Assembly: GCA_003648765.1 (NCBI GenBank)
Contig: QMPV01000004.1
Coordinates: 1 to 50,359 of the forward strand
DNA: 50,359 nt
DNA from: Candidatus Aminicenantota bacterium
GTDB lineage: Bacteria; Acidobacteriota; Aminicenantia; Aminicenantales; Aminicenantaceae
Reading direction: 5' to 3'
Positions 8,112 to 15,990 of the stretch are shown piece after piece. The first letter of the stretch is position 1, and each line of letters starts with the position of its first letter. The translations under genes were made by a program, and so were the position numbers. A model generated the notes under the pieces. The model was given only the letters and a program-made list of their open reading frames with translations. It did not search any database and was not told the origin of the DNA.

Positions 8112-9026
8112 TTAAAAATTGAATCTTAATCCTATTTTAAAACTGAAACCTCCAAAATTGAAGATTGCCTGGCGAACATCACGGATGTTCTCCCCAGAGG
8201 GGCGTTTTTTGGCTCCTTGGAGAAATCGGTAATACTGGGACAGGTTCCCTGGTTTGCTTTCATAGAAATAAAGACTGGCTTTATCGGTTCTATTTTCGCC
8301 GGTGTAATCACTGTAATTAAGGGTTCCTTTAAAACCATCGGTGGAGTTCCAGATTTGTTCCAGGGAAGCAAAGATACTGAAAAAGCGAAAAGGCGAGTAT
8401 TCCAGGCCTAATTCAGCAAAATAGCCTAGTGATTCTGAGCGGTAGGAGCAATCTTTGTTAAACCAGTAAAGGAATTCTTTTCCGAGGACATCAAAACGAG
8501 CTTCGTATTCTTCGTATTTTTTATAGGAAATAAAAATAATGTGACGACCAAGAGAAATATTAACGGCCAAAGGTTGGAAAAAAGGGAGGGCTTGACGATA
8601 GTTAAAACCAATCTTTAAAGGCAGGAAAGAAACCTGGTTGCGAAGGAAGTGAGTTTCTGTTTGGTTGTTCTCAGTTTTAAGGAATTGCACCTGACCTTCG
8701 GCTTGCGAAGAAAAATGACTGCCTGAAAAGGCAAGGGAAAAGCCAGGCAGAATAGCTATTCTGAGTCCCATTTCTAAGGAAGGAGAATATTGGAGGGTAG
8801 GAAATTGCCCATTTAAGCTACCCTTTTTGCTGGCAGCCCAGTCCTGCCAAAGTTGATTGTAAGAGGTAAGCCATTGATCTAGATCATTAACCGGAAAGGA
8901 AGGAAAACAATAATTGACTTGAAAACTAATTTTTTCAGCAGGCAGGTAACTGAGGGATAAAGTTAAAAAGAAAATTATCCCTAAGGCTAGTGAACGAATG
9001 GTTTTGTTCTTCATTGGATTAATCAT
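8112..9026 (-). CDS. Predicted outer-membrane beta-barrel protein of unknown function
   Basis: 304 residues with an N-terminal signal peptide (KNKTIRSLALGIIFFLTLSLSYLPAE) and alternating hydrophobic/aromatic strands through the body, ending FSFKIGLRFNF. A terminal Phe after an alternating strand is the usual beta-barrel assembly signal. No family was recognised. The first ATG (9026) is only one base after GGGAGA; a second ATG (9014) begins a more standard signal peptide, so the true start may be the latter. It lies 30 bp after the histidine kinase gene on the same strand, so it may be the last gene of that transcript. Confidence 0.65.
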   Translation of the reverse strand: MINPMKNKTIRSLALGIIFFLTLSLSYLPAEKISFQVNYCFPSFPVNDLDQWLTSYNQLWQDWAASKKGSLNGQFPTLQYSPSLEMGLRIAILPGFSLAFSGSHFSSQAEGQVQFLKTENNQTETHFLRNQVSFLPLKIGFNYRQALPFFQPLAVNISLGRHIIFISYKKYEEYEARFDVLGKEFLYWFNKDCSYRSESLGYFAELGLEYSPFRFFSIFASLEQIWNSTDGFKGTLNYSDYTGENRTDKASLYFYESKPGNLSQYYRFLQGAKKRPSGENIRDVRQAIFNFGGFSFKIGLRFNF

Positions 9027-9056
9027 TCTCCCATAAAATTGATGAAATTACCATCT

Positions 9057-12000
9057 CTATTTTTTAGTCGGTGATTCGGCGGTAGTGGGAAGAATTATTA
9101 CTACTTCAGTCCCCCGAAATTCTTCACTGTCAATTTTTAATTGACCGCCATGTTCTTCAATGATTTTTCGGGCAATAGGTAGCCCCAAACCTGTGCCTCC
9201 TTCTTTAGTCGAGAAATAGAGGTCAAAAATTTGCTTTAAAGTCTCGGGAGGGATACCTCGACCAGAGTCTTTAATTGAGATAACTATCTGTTTCTGACTT
9301 CTCCTGATTTTTATCCAGATATTACCTTGACCGGAGATAGCTTCAATAGCGTTGGTTAATAAGTTGCGCAAGGCTGTTCTAAGTTTAGCTGGGTCGGCTT
9401 CCAGAGTGAAGTTATCGCCAATAAAGTCCAAGTGGAAGGAAATTCTGCCTTCGAGAATGGATTGGTAAGGTTCAATCAAATTAGTGATAAATACCTTCAG
9501 GTCTATTGGTTCTTTTTGCAGGGAAGCTTCTCTGGCCAATTCTAGGAACTCCTGGGCGGTCCGCCGGAGATTATCCACTTCAGAAGTGATGTAAGCAATG
9601 GATTGTTGAAGTACTTCTTCAAAGTCATCCCTTTTATCTTGATAAACTCGAAGAATATGCTCGGCTGAAAGTTGAATTGGTGTTAAGGGGTTTTTAATTT
9701 CATGGGCTACTTTACGGGCCATTTCTGCCCAGGCAGCTTTTCGACTCATTTCAGCTAATTCTTGCTGGTGTTGTTTAAGGCTTTTAACCATGAAATTGAA
9801 GCGGTCGATCAGAGTTTTCATTTCGTCTTGACGCGGGTAGTAAATAGAAACTTCGAGATTGCCCATGCTGATTTCTTTGGTGGCTTGAAGAAGAAGTTGG
9901 ATGGGATGGATGATGCTCTGACCTAGAGCCCGAGCTAGAAAAGCCACAATAATGATGAAAAAGAAGGAAATAAGTAGGAAAAATTCAAATAATATCTGGG
10001 AGGTTTGGTTTAGCTCTTCTGTTTCTAAAGGAAAGGGTAGAGAAAGGAGGTAATAGCGTCCGCCGAAGGAATAAGCTGTGGTCAAAACCCGAAATGAATA
10101 GCGTCCGATTTTCTGTTTTTGGGTCACCAAGGGATAATGCTGATGACGAATCCGATAATAGACTTCACCGTCTAGCAACTCGGGAAGGAGCCCATAATCA
10201 AAAAAGTCGCGGCGACTGGAAGCAATTAACCGGCCCTCTTGATAGAGGTTGACATCAGAGGAAATAGCTGAGCTTATCCAAGAGACAAGGGTCTCAGGTA
10301 AAGAAGTTTTTTGGGTGGTTAAAGAGTCAGGTTGGAGTAAGAGGTAATCTTCCATTATTTTTTGAGCAAAGCGGGCTTGATTTTCAGTATTTTCTGTTAT
10401 TTTCTGGGAAAAAACACGATGAAAAAAGTCTTTGGAAGTAAGAGTAAAAAGGACCATAGGAATAAGGGCAATAATTAAGAAGGAGAGATAAACCCGGGTA
10501 GAGAAGGAGGGGGCCAAGGAGAGGGAAGCAGGTCGTTGAACTAGGATAAGAAAACCAAAAAAGAAGAGAGCTAAGAAAATGTAAAGAATGAATGTTTTTA
10601 AGAAAGAAGTCACCAGAGAGAATAAATTTTGTTGGGGAAGAAAAAAGGCATAAGTAAATTCTGATGATGGAATTAGATAGCCCCAATATTTTTTCCCTTC
10701 AAAATAGAAAGATTCCCAATGAGGTGGGGAATCCAAGTATTTAGTCATTTGATTAGGAGAGAGAAAACAATTGAGCCGGTGAGGGTTAAAGAGAAGGTGG
10801 CCTTTATTGTCCAGGATGACAAAGAAAAAATTTGTTTCAATCAGAGAAGGCAGAGGATTGCTCCGGAGAAGTTCAAAATAAGGATTGGCTGAATAAAGAA
10901 AAGGTAGGTTCCGAGGATCAAGAGAGAGAAAAAGCTCAACTCGGCCCAGATGCTCTTCAGCTGAAAAAAAGTCGCGATAAGCGATTAAAAAAGGACGCCT
11001 TTCGTTAAAAAAATTCAGGTTGGTGGTCATAATTTGCCAGGCCGGGCTAACAGGTAGTCTCTCTTCTAGAAGGAAGGCTTCGGGAACATTGAGACTGAAG
11101 TAAGACACTGGTACTCCTTCGGCATCAATTATTTCCAATCGTGAATACCAATTAAAGCGGGCCAGGGGCGTTTTTTCCCAGAGATTCTGAGCCAGAAAGG
11201 AATTTCTCGGGGAGAGAAGGAAGGAGCGAATCCGCTCTTCCTCTTCATCAATGGTGGCTGTAGCTTCTTGGAGGAGAGTTTTTCCCCAAGCGCTCTGCTG
11301 GAGAACCAAATGGGAGAGAGAGGTTTCGATGACTCGACGGCTGCGTTGGTTAGTTGAGGTATAAAGATAAGTAAAGGTGACCAAAATTAGGGCCGAGAGG
11401 GTAGCTAAGGCTAAAATTCTGGTCTTTACTTCTTTTGGATGGATAAGTAAGGAGAAGGCTAAAATTGCTAGTAGGATCAGCTCAGTTAGAGCTGGCAGGA
11501 GGCCGTGCTGGGAGAAAGAATAGAAAAAATATCCTAGAATAATGGTTAGAAAAAGGAAGATTTTTATTTTTAAGCGAAAAGGTTGGGCCACCAAAACATA
11601 GTGGAGGATAATCATCAGCAAAGTGATGAGACTTAAGCCAACCAAAAAAATACTGAAATGAAAAATAATGAAGAGAGGGTCAAGACGGAAAGTCAGGAGA
11701 TTGAGATTAATATGAGCCACCATTTTCTGGAGAAAAAAGGTGAAAAACCAGCTCCCGCTGGGAATTAAGCAGATTAATCCGAGTTGAAGTACTAACCAGG
11801 AGTGATGACCTTTAGGAGAGGAGAGGGTCTGAGGTTTAAGATGTAAATAGAAGATTAGAATAAGGAGAGTAATAGCTCCCCCAGCGAGTGAGGTTAGAAA
11901 GATGTCTAGAGGAGATTGGGTTAGCCCTCCCCAAGAAAGAAAGCCCCCCTTGGCGGGGGAGAAAAGGGAGAGATTCTGACATAAATAAGTTCTGGCCAGA

Positions 12001-12920
12001 AGAAGAGTCACGGCTCGTGAGCCCAAGATAAAACCTAGGCTGGCTCCTAAAGCCATGAGTTTTGAGGAGAGTGGAGATGGAGTAGATATCTCACGCGAGA
12101 AAGCTACCGCCAAGCAAATTAATCCCGGCAGAAATAAGAGGAGGGCGCTAGCAAAAAGGTGGCTTTTTGTCCGGGAATATTTGTTGGCTGGCGGAGGTGA
12201 GTTTAAGGTGACCGTGGCCAGAATTTTATTCTTCTCATTCCGTAAAGGAAAGAAAAGTGATTGAATATTCCCCTGGAGACGGGGTTGACCTAAGTATTCA
12301 TCTTGATAACGGGAGAAAAAATTTTCAAAACCGCTGACATCTTCTCTAAAGTCCCAGTAATCGATTCTGACTTCACTAGTTGGCCGGGAAGAGAAGAACT
12401 GATAGTCATCGAGATAGGAAGATTTAAATTGAGGATGGAAGGACAAGAGGCGATAATAGATCAGCATCTGGGTTGAATCTAACAAGATCGGGTGGACGAG
12501 ATAGACAGAAGATTTCTCTTTGACACAGACGCTAATATTTTCTTCGAGCTGTGGCAGTGAATCTTCGAGATTAATGACTTCGCCTCGCCAAAGGGTTAAT
12601 TGACCTGAGCGATAAAGAGCCAGGCCTTCGTGATTTTTTAAATCAATGGCCCGCTCGAAATAGTGATAAATATCTTCGGGATTGGCTAGCTGGGAGAGGG
12701 AGGGGAGTTGTTCCTTTTGCTGTTTGAATCTCAATAAGATTTGAGCCATTTCGCCTTTGATTTGACGCGAATGTTGCCGCAAGTGTTTAACGAGAGAAGT
12801 GGAGGTGGGTTGGGATAGAGGCTGGAGCAAAGCGAATAGCATCAGGAGAAAGGCTATTCCTAAAAAGAAGAGGCCCAATTTCAGCCAGAGCGAGAGAGGA
12901 AATCTTTTATCTTTGGCCAT
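9057..12920 (-). CDS. Very large polytopic sensor histidine kinase (NtrY-like core)
   Basis: 1287 residues. Order: a first membrane helix (about 11-32); a large external segment to about 255; a block of about eight membrane helices (about 255-520); a second external segment with its own anchor near 770-800; another helix and a third external segment; a final helix; HAMP; dimerisation domain with H-box HEIKNPLTPIQLS (His1073); and an HATPase domain with NLLTNAIEA (N box), DSGRGIP (G1) and GGTGLGL (G2). The catalytic half resembles NtrY-type kinases, and all ATP-binding motifs are intact. No response regulator is adjacent, so its partner is encoded elsewhere. It starts one base after the stop of the secreted-protein gene, so they form an operon. 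The signal sensed is unknown. Confidence 0.88.
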   Translation of the reverse strand: MAKDKRFPLSLWLKLGLFFLGIAFLLMLFALLQPLSQPTSTSLVKHLRQHSRQIKGEMAQILLRFKQQKEQLPSLSQLANPEDIYHYFERAIDLKNHEGLALYRSGQLTLWRGEVINLEDSLPQLEENISVCVKEKSSVYLVHPILLDSTQMLIYYRLLSFHPQFKSSYLDDYQFFSSRPTSEVRIDYWDFREDVSGFENFFSRYQDEYLGQPRLQGNIQSLFFPLRNEKNKILATVTLNSPPPANKYSRTKSHLFASALLLFLPGLICLAVAFSREISTPSPLSSKLMALGASLGFILGSRAVTLLLARTYLCQNLSLFSPAKGGFLSWGGLTQSPLDIFLTSLAGGAITLLILIFYLHLKPQTLSSPKGHHSWLVLQLGLICLIPSGSWFFTFFLQKMVAHINLNLLTFRLDPLFIIFHFSIFLVGLSLITLLMIILHYVLVAQPFRLKIKIFLFLTIILGYFFYSFSQHGLLPALTELILLAILAFSLLIHPKEVKTRILALATLSALILVTFTYLYTSTNQRSRRVIETSLSHLVLQQSAWGKTLLQEATATIDEEEERIRSFLLSPRNSFLAQNLWEKTPLARFNWYSRLEIIDAEGVPVSYFSLNVPEAFLLEERLPVSPAWQIMTTNLNFFNERRPFLIAYRDFFSAEEHLGRVELFLSLDPRNLPFLYSANPYFELLRSNPLPSLIETNFFFVILDNKGHLLFNPHRLNCFLSPNQMTKYLDSPPHWESFYFEGKKYWGYLIPSSEFTYAFFLPQQNLFSLVTSFLKTFILYIFLALFFFGFLILVQRPASLSLAPSFSTRVYLSFLIIALIPMVLFTLTSKDFFHRVFSQKITENTENQARFAQKIMEDYLLLQPDSLTTQKTSLPETLVSWISSAISSDVNLYQEGRLIASSRRDFFDYGLLPELLDGEVYYRIRHQHYPLVTQKQKIGRYSFRVLTTAYSFGGRYYLLSLPFPLETEELNQTSQILFEFFLLISFFFIIIVAFLARALGQSIIHPIQLLLQATKEISMGNLEVSIYYPRQDEMKTLIDRFNFMVKSLKQHQQELAEMSRKAAWAEMARKVAHEIKNPLTPIQLSAEHILRVYQDKRDDFEEVLQQSIAYITSEVDNLRRTAQEFLELAREASLQKEPIDLKVFITNLIEPYQSILEGRISFHLDFIGDNFTLEADPAKLRTALRNLLTNAIEAISGQGNIWIKIRRSQKQIVISIKDSGRGIPPETLKQIFDLYFSTKEGGTGLGLPIARKIIEEHGGQLKIDSEEFRGTEVVIILPTTAESPTKK

Positions 12921-12921
12921 C

Positions 12922-13380
12922 TTAGCGGCGGAGACCTTTTATTTCTATTATTTCCCAGAGATTTTTTTCAGGTGAGGGTTGATGGTTTTTTTCTGAGGAA
13001 GGATAAGCTTGTAGAAAAAAGTAAACATCTAGAACATATCTCTTGTTGGTTTTTTTGTCTTGGAAAGCCCAACGACTTTTAAGAATGGCGGTTGGGGAGG
13101 GCTCTAAAGAGTAGAGGTGAATGGAATAAAATTCCTGCGTTTTAAATCTCGCGAAAATATGCTTGAAAATGAGATAAGTTTGTTCTGCTGAGAAAGTATC
13201 AGAGAAACTAAGGGGTGGAGGGAAGGAAAGATTTAAATAACGTTTTTCAGGGAGAAGATTTTTTAAGAGGGAGACTTTGTTAAGCAAAAAAGCTCTTTCT
13301 ATAGTGGCTAACGAGTCGGTGGCCAAAGCTTGGCCGGTCAGTCCCAGGAAAATTAAAGTTACTAGGAGAACCTTTTTCAT
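12922..13380 (-). CDS. Small secreted/periplasmic protein of unknown function
   Basis: 152 residues with a clean signal peptide (MKKVLLVTLIFLGLTGQALA, probable cleavage after ALA). The mature part has a pattern SFSDTFSAEQTYLIFKHIFARFKT followed by short strands, reminiscent of the DUF4783-like/NTF2-like secreted proteins, but I cannot assign a family with confidence. Its stop is one base from the kinase start, which suggests that it is an accessory periplasmic partner of the sensor, though this is inference from spacing only. Confidence 0.6.
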   Translation of the reverse strand: MKKVLLVTLIFLGLTGQALATDSLATIERAFLLNKVSLLKNLLPEKRYLNLSFPPPLSFSDTFSAEQTYLIFKHIFARFKTQEFYSIHLYSLEPSPTAILKSRWAFQDKKTNKRYVLDVYFFLQAYPSSEKNHQPSPEKNLWEIIEIKGLRR

Positions 13381-13439
13381 TCATAAAGATATTATCATAC
13401 CGCTGAAAATTCCTGCAAGAAATTCTCTCCATCTCCCCG

Positions 13440-13468
13440 CAGCTCAACCAAGCACCCTTGAGGAGCTG
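13440..13468 (-). terminator. Stem-loop just after the ribbon-helix-helix gene
   Basis: CAGCTCAA (13440-13447) pairs with TTGAGGAGCTG (13458-13468) with a single bulged base and a 10-nt loop. In the minus-strand transcript it begins two bases after the regulator's stop codon and precedes the secreted-protein/kinase genes. There is no U-tract, so it may be a processing or attenuation site rather than an intrinsic terminator. Confidence 0.35.
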
Positions 13469-13470
13469 GA

Positions 13471-13863
13471 TTATTTTTGATCACGGCTGGATATTTCCTG
13501 ATTAACTATCTCTTTTAGTTCTTCTCGTATTTGGTCAATTTTTTTCAATTTGCTGGCTATTTTGTCGAATAAAGACCGCTGGCTTTTGATGCCCTCTTGA
13601 ATAAGGAAAGCAGCGCTTTCCGAACGGCTCCGAAATAAGCCTGCCTCAACCAACATGTTAAGTTTTTGGTTACATTCGTCATTTACCCGAATAGTTAACA
13701 CAGTATTTCTGGAGGCTAAGGCTTTATCGATAACCCGGCGAATGGAGTCAGCTGTTTTAGCGGCCAATTTTTCCACCTGATTCCCAATATCTTCCAAAGG
13801 GGAAGAGGATTCGCTGCCGGCAGTGGCAGAAGATTGGTTTTTGGGGTTGTCTTGATGAGTCAT
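13471..13863 (-). CDS. Probable ribbon-helix-helix DNA-binding regulator
   Basis: 130 residues. An acidic/Ser-rich N-terminus (1-50) precedes a stretch TVLTIRVNDECNQKLNMLVEAG followed by FRSRSESAAFLIQEGI, which has the strand-helix-helix layout of MetJ/Arc or CopG-type repressors. The C-terminal 45 residues are predicted coiled coil rich in Lys, Glu and Ile. AAGGAG precedes the ATG. Its promoter is the best sigma-70 match in the window, and a 32-bp imperfect palindrome lies from the -10 box into the leader, as expected for an autorepressor. The secreted-protein and kinase genes lie downstream on the same strand. DNA binding is inferred from the fold pattern. Confidence 0.65.
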   Translation of the reverse strand: MTHQDNPKNQSSATAGSESSSPLEDIGNQVEKLAAKTADSIRRVIDKALASRNTVLTIRVNDECNQKLNMLVEAGLFRSRSESAAFLIQEGIKSQRSLFDKIASKLKKIDQIREELKEIVNQEISSRDQK

Positions 13864-13874
13864 CTTAGTACTCC

Positions 13875-13906
13875 TTGTAATTTGTAATCCTGATTTACAA
13901 TTACAA
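13875..13906 (-). promoter_or_regulatory. Candidate operator (imperfect palindrome) of the RHH gene
   Basis: Arms TTGTAATT and AATTACAA bound a 32-bp segment; inner GTAATC and GATTTAC continue the symmetry imperfectly. It overlaps the first bases of the -10 box and covers the predicted transcription start and leader, a position suited to repression. The binding protein would most simply be the regulator encoded immediately downstream. Confidence 0.5.
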
Positions 13907-13933
13907 TATAACGATAAGTTTTCTGGCTGTCAA
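13905..13933 (-). promoter_or_regulatory. Strong sigma-70 promoter of the RHH regulator gene
   Basis: Read on the minus strand, a perfect TTGACA (13928-13933) is followed after exactly 17 bp by TATATT (13905-13910). Predicted start near 13898, leaving a leader of about 35 bases that contains the palindrome. Confidence 0.7.
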
Positions 13934-14104
13934 GTCTGCTTTTCGGGTTTGCCTCCCTTTCTGGGAATCTAGTCCGGGTTAATAATGGAGTCGTGACTAA
14001 TTAATTTTCCAAGTGAGCCAATAAGACTAAGTTCCCCCTTAAATTAGAAAGAGATAAAGAAGGAAATTGATAAGAAAAATTAAGAGTTAATTTTTCAGTA
14101 TTTT

Positions 14105-14359
14105 TTAGGCTTCTTCTTTTTGTTCTTCCTTTTCTTTTTGTTCTTCTTGAGCCACTTCCTCTTCGAGTTTCTTGGTTCTGATAGCGTCTTTAATGCTACT
14201 AATGCCAGCAATTAAAGCAATAAGCCCTCCAAAAAAGAGAAGGGGAGGGATAGCCCCGAAAACTAACTCATAGAATTCTCGCCACCAAACGAAAATGACG
14301 AGATAAACTCCTCCAGCCATCGCAATTAAACCCCCGATAATCGCCAAGTATTTACCCAT
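14105..14359 (-). CDS. Small two-helix membrane protein with charged tail
   Basis: 84 residues: two membrane helices (about 4-26 and 34-54, the second GAIPPLLFFGGLIALIAGI) and a highly charged C-terminal tail of Lys/Glu/Gln from about residue 62, likely helical and cytoplasmic. GGGAGG seven bases before the ATG is a strong ribosome binding site, which is the main reason to accept this short gene. No family recognised. It stands alone, about 240 bp downstream of the RHH regulator on the opposite side of its promoter. Confidence 0.6.
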   Translation of the reverse strand: MGKYLAIIGGLIAMAGGVYLVIFVWWREFYELVFGAIPPLLFFGGLIALIAGISSIKDAIRTKKLEEEVAQEEQKEKEEQKEEA

Positions 14360-14979
14360 TTAAACCTCCCTCTTTTATTATGGCGTTTGATCCCATCATG
14401 AGTTGCCCTGCGATTATATCAAATTCATTTCCGCAGAACAATACTCTAGAAGAAGGGTTGAAGAAGTTTTCATAAGAAAAAAGGCTTAAGGGAGTGAATT
14501 TCAAGAAAAAGAGAAACTCGTTCAAGCAAGTGAGGGGAGGGTTTATAATATTTTCTAGATCTTACTTGGTTCTAAGGGAAAAGAATTATTGGCAGAAAGA
14601 AACAAGAGTCAGGGCTGGCTAACTCTGGAAATTTACTAATTTAACCGGTAGAATGGAAAGGATTCTATTTTGGAGATTATTGATGAGCCCTAGGGAAAGA
14701 GGCTGGTCAAGCTTGTTCTTCTTGTTTATCTTTAAGGATTTTTTTATTTCAATATAAAGACTGATGAAGTTTGCTGATTTGAAAATTATCTCCTGGAGAG
14801 AGGTTGTATGTTTTTGCCAGTAGCTGCAGAAACCAGGCGGAGAAGAAAACTTCTTTGGGGTTCTTCTCTAGACGGAGTTTTCTGGATGATAAAAAACTCT
14901 GGGACTAGCCGGAGAGTCTTTATTTGGCCTCTGATATCTTCAGCCAAAATGATCTGCCGATTTATTTAGGTCGACACTT
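14360..14979. other. Divergent intergenic region before the HAD gene
   Basis: About 620 bp. The only candidate in it is a 53-residue reading frame (14808-14969) with a ribosome-binding site, listed separately. No tRNA, convincing promoter pair or repeat was seen. Confidence 0.45.
14808..14969 (+). CDS. Possible small ORF upstream of the HAD phosphatase
   Basis: A 53-residue frame beginning ATG at 14808, four bases after GAGAGG, and ending at a TAG 10 bases before the HAD start. The product is basic (RRRK near residue 11) with Trp and Ile and has no recognised motif. The HAD gene lacks a clear Shine-Dalgarno of its own, so translation of this frame could couple to it. Evidence is only the ribosome-binding site and spacing. 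Confidence 0.25.
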   Translation: MFLPVAAETRRRRKLLWGSSLDGVFWMIKNSGTSRRVFIWPLISSAKMICRFI

Positions 14980-15567
14980 ATGGGTTTGAAATGCTTTATT
15001 TTTGATCTGGATGGCACGATTGTTGAAACAGATTATGATTGGGCCCGAATTAAGGAAGAGATAGGCACGGGAGGTCAGCCCATTTTGAGTTATCTCCAGC
15101 AACTGCCTCCTCCTGAGCGCCAAAAGAAGTACCAACTCCTTGAACACTATGAGAAAAAGGCCACAGAACGGGCCCGTTTAAGAAAGGGAGTCAAAGACTT
15201 TCTTAATTTTCTTCGCCAGAAAAAAGTTAAAATTGCTTTAGTAACTAATAATTCCAGGGGTAACACCGAAATTTTATTAAGGAGATTTGGGCTCAGTTTT
15301 GACCAGATAATTACCCGGGAGAGTGGGCTTTGGAAACCCTCAGGTCGTCCTATCCAATGGGTAATGAACTATTTTCAGTTTTGTCCAGAAGAATGTGCTG
15401 TAGTTGGGGACTCACTGTTTGATATTTTAGCCGCCAAGGAGGCTGGAGTGGAGAAGATTTTTATTTTAGCTGAAGAAGCAAGTTATTTTTCCACCTTTCC
15501 CGTCAAAGTCTTTGCTTCGCTGGCGGAGCTTCAGGAATTTGTCCGGAGAGAATATTTTCCGGATTAA
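14980..15567 (+). CDS. HAD-superfamily phosphatase (subfamily IA)
   Basis: 195 residues with all four HAD motifs: FDLDGTIVE (residues 7-15, nucleophile Asp8 and general acid Asp10), LVTNNS (motif II), the Lys of LWKPSGRP (motif III), and VVGDSLFDILAAKEAG (motif IV). A small helical cap lies between motifs I and II. Likely a phosphoglycolate-phosphatase-type or other small phosphomonoesterase; substrate not predictable. A weak start context (TAGG well upstream) leaves some doubt, but ATG at 14980 places motif I at the normal distance from the N-terminus. Confidence 0.85.
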   Translation: MGLKCFIFDLDGTIVETDYDWARIKEEIGTGGQPILSYLQQLPPPERQKKYQLLEHYEKKATERARLRKGVKDFLNFLRQKKVKIALVTNNSRGNTEILLRRFGLSFDQIITRESGLWKPSGRPIQWVMNYFQFCPEECAVVGDSLFDILAAKEAGVEKIFILAEEASYFSTFPVKVFASLAELQEFVRREYFPD

Positions 15568-15897
15568 AAACCACCAATTTTAAAAATGGGCAGACATTTT
15601 CCTAGAATTTAGGTGGATGGGGCTGAAGTTGACCCAGCAGATTTGCCCAAGATTAAAGCTTCGCCTCAGGCAGTATGGGCAGATTGGATTATCTTCCCTG
15701 ACCTGAATTCTTGACCGAATTTAATTCCTAAACGAAGGCTCGAGCTGAAGAGATGAGGTCCGTGAGTGTTTTGAATTCAGGACTAAGGTCCTCTTGTGAG
15801 ATTATTAATCTAGCCCAATTGAAGTGTTGGTTAAACTCAAAGTCCAAACCAGGGCAAATTGACTTGTCCGGGTGATTCTGTTATAAAATTAATACTC
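15568..15897. other. Intergenic region before the CAU tRNA
   Basis: About 330 bp with no gene. Its last 40 bases contain the tRNA promoter listed next. Nothing else recognised. Confidence 0.5.
15859..15887 (+). promoter_or_regulatory. Sigma-70 promoter of the CAU tRNA
   Basis: TTGACT (15859-15864), 17 bp, TATAAA (15882-15887). The predicted start near 15894 is only a few bases before the mature tRNA 5' end. Confidence 0.6.
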
Positions 15898-15969
15898 GGG
15901 CCTATAGCTCAGCGGTAGAGCCACCGGCTCATAACCGGCAGGTCCCAGGTTCGAATCCTGGTAGGCCCA
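15898..15969 (+). tRNA. tRNA with CAU anticodon (elongator Met or Ile2)
   Basis: A 72-nt cloverleaf: acceptor GGGCCTA / TAGGCCC with discriminator A, D-arm GCTC/GAGC, anticodon loop CTCATAA, and T-arm CCAGG-TTCGAAT-CCTGG. The anticodon stem has four good pairs and an A:C at 27-43. CCA is not encoded. The fully paired first acceptor pair rules out initiator tRNA-fMet. The acceptor sequence resembles bacterial tRNA-Ile, so this may be the lysidine-modified tRNA-Ile that reads AUA; anticodon alone cannot decide. Confidence 0.93.
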
Positions 15970-15990
15970 TTTTAAGAATGAGGCAAGAAT

